5,495 nucleotides of DNA. It comes from Candidatus Zixiibacteriota bacterium (lineage in GTDB: Bacteria; Zixibacteria; MSB-5A5; GN15; FEB-12). The notes below the pieces were generated by a model. It was given only the letters and a program-made list of their open reading frames with translations. It had not been told where the DNA came from and made no database searches. A program made the translations under genes and the position numbers. The DNA lies in the NCBI GenBank assembly GCA_030619345.1, contig JAUXBO010000185.1, positions 1 to 5,495 on the forward strand, written 5' to 3'. This document shows, one piece after another, positions 1 to 4,778 of the stretch. Positions within the stretch are counted from its first letter, which is position 1, and each line of letters starts with the position of its first letter.

Positions 1-65
1 GATTTCGACTTATAGTTGCGACTGTGTTTGAGAAAATGGGACTCAACTTCATGGCAGCCGGATAG
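1..65 (+). CDS. C-terminal tail of an unidentified upstream gene (5' partial)
   Basis: Reading from base 3, twenty codons are open and end at TAG (63-65). The peptide ends in ...EKMGLNFMAAG. The other two forward frames stop within the first 30 bases. The stop lies 3 bases before the rpe ATG, and the GGA that probably serves as ribosome binding site for rpe is the last sense codon of this frame. That tight spacing is typical of an operon and is the main reason to believe the tail is real. Twenty codons are too few to identify a family, and an open run of this length can arise by chance. The gene identity is unknown. Confidence 0.5.
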   Translation, partial: FRLIVATVFEKMGLNFMAAG

Positions 66-68
66 ATA

Positions 69-716
69 ATGGCCAAAATCGCACCTTCAATTCTCGCCGC
101 TGACTTCGCTCGTTTGGGCGAAGAAATCGCCGACTGTGATCGGCTCGGGGTCGATTTACTGCATCTTGATATCATGGACGGGCATTTTGTGCCTAACATA
201 TCTTACGGACCAGCTATCGTCAAAACCATAGACAGCGTTACCGACAGCTTCCTCGATGTCCATCTGATGCTAAGCGAGCCCGAAAATTATTTTGAGGCTT
301 TCAAAAAAGCTGGAGCTGATCTGATTACTTTCCATATTGAAATACACCCCGATCCGAAAGCCTGTGCAAAGCAACTCCGAAACCTCGGTCTGGCCACCGG
401 GATTTCACTAAATCCCGACAAAAATATCGATCTGGTCCTGCCACATCTCCATCTGTTTGACTACCTGCTGGTAATGTCGGTTTTCCCCGGATTTGGCGGT
501 CAATCTTTTATCGAATCATCAATCGATACCATTCGTGCCGCGAGAGAATATATCGATGCTAACAAATTGAATACCAAGATCGAAGTTGACGGCGGTGTCG
601 ATGGCGGCAATGCCGCAAAAATAGTACAAGCGGGTGCAGATGTCCTCGTAATGGGTACGGCTTTTTTCCGGGCCGCCGACCGAAAATCACTGGTGACACA
701 AACACAAGCCCTATAG
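69..716 (+). CDS. rpe: Ribulose-phosphate 3-epimerase
   Basis: This cytosolic enzyme interconverts D-ribulose 5-phosphate and D-xylulose 5-phosphate (EC 5.1.3.1) in the pentose phosphate pathway. The 215-residue length is normal for this single-domain TIM barrel. The N-terminus has the family hallmark APSILAADF (residues 5-13). HLDIMDGHFVPN (32-43) supplies metal ligand H32 and catalytic acid/base D34. DVHLM (63-67) supplies metal ligand H65. EVDGGV (172-177) supplies the second catalytic aspartate, D174. The phosphate-binding loop is FPGFGGQSF (139-147), with GTAFF near the C-terminus (196-200). Phe139 stands where Asn or Glu is more usual. The ATG at 69 is chosen because the hallmark begins immediately after it and a GGA (60-62) sits 6 bases upstream. 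The gene follows an upstream reading frame by 3 bases and precedes transketolase, which uses its product xylulose 5-phosphate. Identification is secure. Confidence 0.97.
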   Translation: MAKIAPSILAADFARLGEEIADCDRLGVDLLHLDIMDGHFVPNISYGPAIVKTIDSVTDSFLDVHLMLSEPENYFEAFKKAGADLITFHIEIHPDPKACAKQLRNLGLATGISLNPDKNIDLVLPHLHLFDYLLVMSVFPGFGGQSFIESSIDTIRAAREYIDANKLNTKIEVDGGVDGGNAAKIVQAGADVLVMGTAFFRAADRKSLVTQTQAL

Positions 717-776
717 AGAGTGTGAGAAAAACGCATGCAGCAGATATCCGGTAAAGAGAAAGGAATAGAATCCACA

Positions 777-2699
777 ATGTTCGATAATTGGCGAGGATTC
801 AAGTCTCCAAAGCTACCCGAAGAATGGCACAAGAAACTGACCGACATGGCTCGTGAGGCTCGCGGCAACATTATCAAAATGACGTCATTGGCGGCCTCAG
901 GTCATCCGGGCGGTTCGATGTCCTCTATCGACATCTATCTTACCCTCTACAACATGGCTAACGTGTCACCACAGGAACCGTGGCGCGATGACCGGGACCG
1001 AATTATCATCTCACACGGCCACACCTCTCCGGGCGCCTATAGCGCTTTGGCTGCGGCGGGATATTTTGAGGCCGAGATTGCCATGGCCGGATTCAGGCAA
1101 GCCGGTTCGCCGTTTGAAGGACATGTGGAACAATCCGTGCCGGGGATCGAATGGGATACCGGCAATCTTGGCCAGGGGCTGGCGGTCGGTATCGGCAAAG
1201 CAATCTACTCCAGATTGTCCGGCAAGAAATTCCATACCTATGTCTTTATGGGGGATGGCGAGCAGCAAAAAGGCCAGATATCCGAATCAAGAAGAATCGC
1301 CGTCAAATACGAACTCAAAAACATTACAGCGATAATCGATTACAATAAGCTCCAGATTTCTGGTAACATCGAAGATGTCATGCCGCAGAATATAGCTGCT
1401 GAATGGGAAGCCGATGGTTGGAATGTAATCACTATTGATGGACACAATCTGGATCAGATTTACCAGGCGCTGCATACCGCTACCCATATCGCCGACCGAC
1501 CGACAGTGATCGTTGCGACCACCGTAATGGGGAAGGGCGTCTCGTTCATGGAAAACAAAGCCGGTTATCATGGTGCCCCGGTCAAACCGGCGGACATCCC
1601 GCAAGCGCTTAAGGAATTGGGCGTCACCGACAATATGGAAGAACTCAAAGCTAAACGAGCACAGGGAGTACCGCCACTGTTCAAGCGACCGGCCGCCGAG
1701 AGAACAACGGTCAAGACCGGCACGCCGATCACCTATGCTGCCGATGTGAAAACCGACAATCGCTCGGCCTTTGGAGCCGCACTTTTATCGGTTGCTGAAA
1801 GCAATATTGGACGCGGCAATTTCTCTATGGGCGTTTTCGACTGCGATCTCGCCGGTTCGGTCAAGACGGCCGGGTTTGCCAAAAAATATCCCGATAACTT
1901 TTTCCAGTTCGGTATCTCTGAACACAGCACCGCCACTGCCTCCGGTTCACTTTCGGCCGAAAATGCTCTGGCTGTTTGGGCAGACTTTGGAATGTTTGCC
2001 ATTGCCGAGACTTATAATCAGGCGCGCCTCAATGATATCAATCATACGAACATGAAAGTCTTTTGCACTCATTGCGGCGTTGATGTCGGCGAGGATGGCA
2101 AAACCCATCAGTCGATAGACTATTTCGCACTTATGAATTCAACCTTTGGTTGGAAAGTTATTACTCCGGCCGATCCAAACCAGACCGACCGCATTGTTCG
2201 CTATGTCCTCTCGCAGCCCGGTAATTTTGCTGTTATCATGGGACGTCCCAAACTTCCCACTGTCACCGATGAAAATGGCGCGCCATTTTTTGGAAACGAC
2301 TACGAATACAAGTACGGCCATATGGATGTTATCCGGAAAGGAACCGGCATTGCTCTGGCCTGTGCCGGGAATATGCTATCAATCGGCTTGGAGGCGTGGA
2401 ACAAACTAAACGAGTCCGGGCTGCAGATAACGCTGCTGTCTATCTCCGACTGGTCCGACCTGCATCCCGATGAGATCAAAGCGATGGCCACTAACAAGCA
2501 TCTGGTCACTCTTGAAGACCACAATGTCAAGACCGGTCTGGGTACGGCTATTGCTTCGGCGATGATGGAACAAAATGTTTCCACCCATCTGGTCAAACTT
2601 GGCGTTACAGAATATGCTTCCTCGGGCAAACCGGCTGATCTCTATAAATCACTCGGGATGGATGCTGATTCGGTGGTCGAAAAAATCAGAACACTATAG
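777..2699 (+). CDS. tkt: Transketolase (single-chain)
   Basis: Thiamine-diphosphate enzyme of the non-oxidative pentose phosphate pathway (EC 2.2.1.1), moving two-carbon ketol units between sugar phosphates. From ATG 777 it has 640 residues. The N-terminal diphosphate-binding domain (about 1-300) has GHPGGS (42-47), GHTSPG (81-86), GNLGQG (129-134) and GDGE (159-162), then IDYNKLQISG (187-196), which completes the Mg/ThDP motif, and H265 in KAGYHG. The pyrimidine domain (about 325-495) has GISEH (379-383) with the catalytic glutamate E382 and VGEDGKTHQ (437-445). A C-terminal domain follows (about 510-640). Motif wording resembles split two-subunit transketolases, but both halves are fused here. 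The start is uncertain: ATG 777 has AGGA at 761-764, 12 bases away. An in-frame ATG at 735 would add 14 polar residues and has only a weak GAG (724-726). Its neighbours rpe and thiN supply substrate and cofactor. Confidence 0.95.
   Translation: MFDNWRGFKSPKLPEEWHKKLTDMAREARGNIIKMTSLAASGHPGGSMSSIDIYLTLYNMANVSPQEPWRDDRDRIIISHGHTSPGAYSALAAAGYFEAEIAMAGFRQAGSPFEGHVEQSVPGIEWDTGNLGQGLAVGIGKAIYSRLSGKKFHTYVFMGDGEQQKGQISESRRIAVKYELKNITAIIDYNKLQISGNIEDVMPQNIAAEWEADGWNVITIDGHNLDQIYQALHTATHIADRPTVIVATTVMGKGVSFMENKAGYHGAPVKPADIPQALKELGVTDNMEELKAKRAQGVPPLFKRPAAERTTVKTGTPITYAADVKTDNRSAFGAALLSVAESNIGRGNFSMGVFDCDLAGSVKTAGFAKKYPDNFFQFGISEHSTATASGSLSAENALAVWADFGMFAIAETYNQARLNDINHTNMKVFCTHCGVDVGEDGKTHQSIDYFALMNSTFGWKVITPADPNQTDRIVRYVLSQPGNFAVIMGRPKLPTVTDENGAPFFGNDYEYKYGHMDVIRKGTGIALACAGNMLSIGLEAWNKLNESGLQITLLSISDWSDLHPDEIKAMATNKHLVTLEDHNVKTGLGTAIASAMMEQNVSTHLVKLGVTEYASSGKPADLYKSLGMDADSVVEKIRTL
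2272..2289. repeat. 18-bp perfect palindrome inside transketolase gene
   Basis: The bases AAAATGGCG are followed directly by their exact reverse complement CGCCATTTT, with no spacer, and then two more T. As RNA this could fold as a 7-bp stem (AAAATGG with CCATTTT) closed by a CGCG loop and followed by U. It lies in the codons for ENGAPFF, so the protein sequence explains part of it. The function, if any, is unknown. Confidence 0.6.
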
Positions 2700-2711
2700 A
2701 AGAGATAAGTT

Positions 2712-2716
2712 GGGGA
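2712..2716 (+). promoter_or_regulatory. Ribosome binding site for the GTG-started glucokinase-family gene
   Basis: GGGGA lies 7 bases before the GTG at 2724, in the 24-base gap after the transketolase stop. It supports GTG 2724 as the start. That start is also where glucokinases normally begin, a few residues before the phosphate-1 motif. Confidence 0.7.
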
Positions 2717-2723
2717 TCCACAC

Positions 2724-3698
2724 GTGATATTAGCCGGTCACATTACTGCCACGACCGTAAATCTGGTTCGGGTAAAAACAGTCCGGAACGAGATCAAACT
2801 GACCGGTTTGATCTCGTACAAGAATTCAGACTTTTCTTCGTTCGATGACATTTTCAAGCAGTATGTCAAGAGGATCGAAAGCGATTTTGAGTACGTCTGT
2901 TTGGGTGTGGCCGGTCCGGTCATTTCCGGCGAGGTACGCACTACAAACCTTCCGTGGTTGTTGAGTGCTTCTCAGCTTGAGAGTGATTTCTCAATCGGAC
3001 GCGTCAAGCTGATAAACGATCTGGTCGCTTCCGCTTATGGCCTGAGAAAACTACCTTCGGAAAAGCTAATAACAATCAACAAGGGTACCGCTGACAAACA
3101 TGGTCATCTCGGGTTGCTGGCGGCGGGTGACGGTCTGGGTGAATCACTGATCTACCGGGATGAACAGAACTACTATCCCTATGCCTCCGAAGGCGGACAT
3201 GCCGACTTTGCTCCCACCAGCCAGCTCGAAGCGGAACTGTGGGCCTTTATCTGCAGCGAGAAAGGGGCGGTTGAGACCGAAGACATTCTCAGCTTTAGCG
3301 GAATCAATGCCATTTACAGATTCCTGCTTCTTCGTGATTCCGAACAACCCCCTGACTGGTATCAAGATCGTCCTGACAATGCTGATCGCATTATAGAGAT
3401 GGCTCTGGCCGGAAAAGATGAAAGGGCAGCCCGCACTCTGGATATTTTCACCGGCTGCTTTGCTTCCGAGGCGGCCAACCTGGCCCTGAAAGGGATGACC
3501 CTCGGTGGCGTCTATCTGGGCGGTCTGATCTCCAAACAGATTATGACTGCGATCGACAAAAAACAATTCATGGAACGCTTTGTGAAACCGGGGAAAATGG
3601 CCGCACTTCTTGAGAAAATACCGGTCAGCCTTATCATCGATGACAAAACCGCGTTACTCGGCGCCGCTGCGCTGGCTCTTGAAAAAGTCTCGGCATGA
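2724..3698 (+). CDS. glk: Glucokinase-family protein with degenerate ATP-binding motif
   Basis: Member of the bacterial Glk family (ASKHA fold), whose known members phosphorylate glucose to glucose 6-phosphate with ATP (EC 2.7.1.2). The 324-residue length is normal. Family features visible are LGVAGPV (60-66), TTNLPW (73-78), LINDLVASAYGL (96-107), EGGHADFAP (156-164), GGVYLGG (261-267) and the C-terminal LLGAAALAL (311-319). Residues matching the glucose contacts of E. coli Glk are present: N98, D99, E156, H159 and E186. Nucleotide-side motifs are not intact. The usual N-terminal GDIGGT reads GHITAT (5-10), losing the conserved Asp and both glycines. GTGLG reads GDGLG (135-139). LSGPGL reads LSFSGI (189-194). 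It may be a divergent kinase, a weak or inactive kinase, or a glucose-binding regulator. The GTG start has GGGGA 7 bases upstream. The last bases overlap the thiN ATG (ATGA), implying translational coupling. Family assignment is firm; activity is uncertain. Confidence 0.88.
   Translation: MILAGHITATTVNLVRVKTVRNEIKLTGLISYKNSDFSSFDDIFKQYVKRIESDFEYVCLGVAGPVISGEVRTTNLPWLLSASQLESDFSIGRVKLINDLVASAYGLRKLPSEKLITINKGTADKHGHLGLLAAGDGLGESLIYRDEQNYYPYASEGGHADFAPTSQLEAELWAFICSEKGAVETEDILSFSGINAIYRFLLLRDSEQPPDWYQDRPDNADRIIEMALAGKDERAARTLDIFTGCFASEAANLALKGMTLGGVYLGGLISKQIMTAIDKKQFMERFVKPGKMAALLEKIPVSLIIDDKTALLGAAALALEKVSA
2788..2817. repeat. Perfect 12-bp inverted repeat with 6-base loop in 5' part of glk
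   Basis: ACGAGATCAAAC (2788-2799) is followed by TGACCG and then GTTTGATCTCGT (2806-2817), the exact reverse complement. A T-G wobble could close the loop further. It lies in codons 22-32 of the glucokinase-family gene, 64 bases after its start. No T-run follows, so it is not an ordinary intrinsic terminator. The transcript should form a strong hairpin here that could affect translation, stability or polarity within the operon. Function is inferred only. Confidence 0.8.
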
Positions 3699-4339
3699 AA
3701 CGGTTTACACTGTTTCTGAACGGTCGCTATCTCACTGAACATCTCAAATATTATCGTAGTTTGTCCCGAGGCAGATTTAAGATCGCGGTTGATGGCGGTC
3801 TGCGGTTTTTTCTCAAGTCCAACTCGCGACCGGACCTGCTAATCGGTGATCTGGATTCACTCCGACCCACCGAAATTGACACCGTACCAGAAAAAAAAAT
3901 CATCATATTTTCCAGCGACAAAGATAAGACTGATTCGCAACTCGCGTTTGAATACTGTCTCAAACATGGAGCGGGTTTAGTAGACATCGTGATGCCGAGC
4001 GCAGGGGAGATAGATCACCTCATGGCCAATTTCCTGATGGTCCCGTCGCTGCTCAACAAAGTTGCCCGGCAGCCGCAAGTTCGAATACTCAATCACCGCT
4101 TTTGCGCTGACTGGCTGTGCAATCAGACGCTCAAAATAAAATCCGCTGTTGGTGACCGTCTCTCGATTCTGCCGATCAAAAGATCGTCGCTCAGTACCGC
4201 CGGTCTCAAATTCGAAGCTGACAATCTGCGTCTGCAGCCGGGGGATACAGCATCGCTGCGCAACCGCGTAATATCGACCAGGGCATCGGTCACGATTCAC
4301 GGCGCGGCCTGGTTGATTCGTTACTATGCAAGAAGTTAG
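3695..4339 (+). CDS. thiN: Thiamine pyrophosphokinase (ThiN-type), somewhat divergent
   Basis: Predicted to transfer pyrophosphate from ATP to thiamine, giving thiamine diphosphate (EC 2.7.6.2) in the cytosol. The 214 residues match the usual size. The N-terminal catalytic domain shows AVDGG (31-35), PDLLIGDLDS (46-55), the acidic DKDKTD (75-80) and IDH (106-108). The C-terminal beta domain that helps bind thiamine shows GDRLSILPI (153-161) and GLKFEADNLRLQPGD (170-184). Two family signatures deviate. The usual GGRxDH reads AGEIDH (103-108), with Glu for Arg, and the C-terminal G-x-SN motif reads SLRN (187-190). An unbroken run of nine A (3891-3899) lies in codons 66-69. The start ATG overlaps the preceding stop as ATGA, so translation is probably coupled. 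The product is the cofactor of the transketolase two genes upstream. I am fairly sure of the family and less sure of full activity. Confidence 0.88.
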   Translation: MKRFTLFLNGRYLTEHLKYYRSLSRGRFKIAVDGGLRFFLKSNSRPDLLIGDLDSLRPTEIDTVPEKKIIIFSSDKDKTDSQLAFEYCLKHGAGLVDIVMPSAGEIDHLMANFLMVPSLLNKVARQPQVRILNHRFCADWLCNQTLKIKSAVGDRLSILPIKRSSLSTAGLKFEADNLRLQPGDTASLRNRVISTRASVTIHGAAWLIRYYARS

Positions 4340-4365
4340 CCCTGGCAAATCTTATAAATCTGAGG

Positions 4366-4393
4366 TTGACAACAAGACTACGATTTGTATATT
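4366..4393 (+). promoter_or_regulatory. Sigma70-like promoter, probably for tRNA-Gln
   Basis: TTGACA (4366-4371) matches the -35 consensus in all six bases. TATATT (4388-4393) matches the -10 in five of six. The spacer is 16 bases. Initiation would fall near 4400, giving a leader of about 55 bases before the tRNA. It starts 27 bases after the thiN stop, so the tRNA gene probably has its own transcription, with or without readthrough from the operon. Confidence 0.6.
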
Positions 4394-4402
4394 CGATCTG
4401 TC

Positions 4403-4445
4403 CGAAGGCCAATTCACTCAAGTGGATGAGCTTTTGGCCGATTCG
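4403..4445 (+). repeat. Hairpin-forming inverted repeat in the leader before the tRNA
   Basis: CGAAGGCCAA (4403-4412) pairs with TTGGCC (4434-4439) and, after a two-base bulge (GA), with TTCG (4442-4445). Inside it, TTCAC (4413-4417) can pair with GTGGA (4422-4426) around a TCAA loop, with one T-G wobble. No T-run follows, so a classical intrinsic terminator for the thiN operon is not supported. It could be a processing or folding element of the tRNA leader. Confidence 0.45.
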
Positions 4446-4454
4446 ATCAGAAAC

Positions 4455-4525
4455 TGGGAGATAGTCCAATGGTAGGGCGCACGGCTCTGGACCGTGTAAT
4501 CAGGGTTCGACTCCCTGTCTCCCAG
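4455..4525 (+). tRNA. trnQ: tRNA-Gln, anticodon CUG
   Basis: All cloverleaf parts can be paired by eye. The acceptor stem is TGGGAGA (4455-4461) with TCTCCCA (4518-4524). The D arm has GTCC with GGGC around AATGGTA. The anticodon stem CACGG/CCGTG encloses the loop CTCTGGA, giving anticodon CTG at 4487-4489, which reads CAG (Gln). The T arm is CAGGG-TTCGACT-CCCTG (4501-4517). The discriminator is G (4525), as expected for tRNA-Gln, and the U1-A72 pair also fits glutamine. The CCA end is not encoded (CTT follows) and must be added enzymatically. Five T (4527-4531) follow directly and could help end transcription. No duplicated 3' end marking an integration site is visible in this window. Confidence 0.95.
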
Positions 4526-4638
4526 CTTTTTACAAGCAGTATTAATTGTTCCTTCAGGCTGTGCCGACAATCTCTAAATCATTCTCCACTGAAATGATCC
4601 ATCCAAATACTCCGTAGACGTTTCAGCCACCTAAATGG

Positions 4639-4666
4639 TTGACAATAAACGAATTTAGTGTATTTT
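4639..4666 (+). promoter_or_regulatory. Candidate promoter for the secreted repeat-protein gene (upstream option)
   Basis: TTGACA (4639-4644) is followed after 16 bases by TATTTT (4661-4666), a weak -10. The -35 sits between the arms of an inverted repeat, CTAAAT (4631-4636) and ATTTAG (4653-4658), which could be an operator. The AT-rich gap 4526-4778 contains no convincing gene on either strand; the longest frames are short and lack good starts. Confidence 0.35.
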
Positions 4667-4693
4667 ACATCTAATCTGATAATAGTTTATATT
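4664..4693 (+). promoter_or_regulatory. Candidate promoter for the secreted repeat-protein gene (downstream option)
   Basis: TTTACA (4664-4669) is followed after 18 bases by TATATT (4688-4693), each matching consensus in five of six bases. It overlaps the upstream option, so probably only one of them is used. A leader of roughly 80 bases would precede the ATG at 4779. Confidence 0.35.
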
Positions 4694-4766
4694 GACTGTT
4701 ATAGTCCGGTACTGCGCTTTTATCGTAAGTTCGCAAACAAGTTATATTATGTAGATACTTATTATT

Positions 4767-4773
4767 GGGAGAG
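4767..4773 (+). promoter_or_regulatory. Ribosome binding site deciding the start at 4779
   Basis: GGGAGAG lies 5 bases before ATG 4779. Another ATG at 4774 is in a different frame that stops after 12 codons. The site therefore supports 4779. Confidence 0.7.
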
Positions 4774-4778
4774 ATGTT

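Noticed and set aside
500..877. 125-codon open frame on the minus strand across the rpe/tkt junction
   Set aside because: It is antisense to two secure genes, has no recognisable domain and is rich in Ser, Arg and Pro as expected for a shadow frame.
3144..3566. 140-codon open frame on the minus strand within glk
   Set aside because: It lies fully antisense to conserved Glk motifs, and its composition follows the complementary codons; no family features are seen.
3840..3870. TPP riboswitch somewhere in the operon near thiN
   Set aside because: The thiN start overlaps glk and no free leader exists there; no characteristic riboswitch core was recognised in any gap.
3977..4348. 123-codon open frame on the minus strand opposite thiN
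   Set aside because: It is antisense to conserved ThiN motifs, has no ribosome binding site or domain, and starts in the gap after thiN.
4403..4445. Intrinsic terminator for the operon after thiN
   Set aside because: The hairpin lacks a following T-run and lies downstream of the tRNA promoter, so it was kept only as a leader structure.
4504..4531. Integration (att) site at the tRNA 3' end
   Set aside because: No repeat of the tRNA 3' end, no integrase and no mobile-element gene is visible in the window.
4526..4778. Small gene in the gap after the tRNA
   Set aside because: The longest frames are around 20 codons, without convincing starts or ribosome binding sites; the AT-rich content fits a promoter region.
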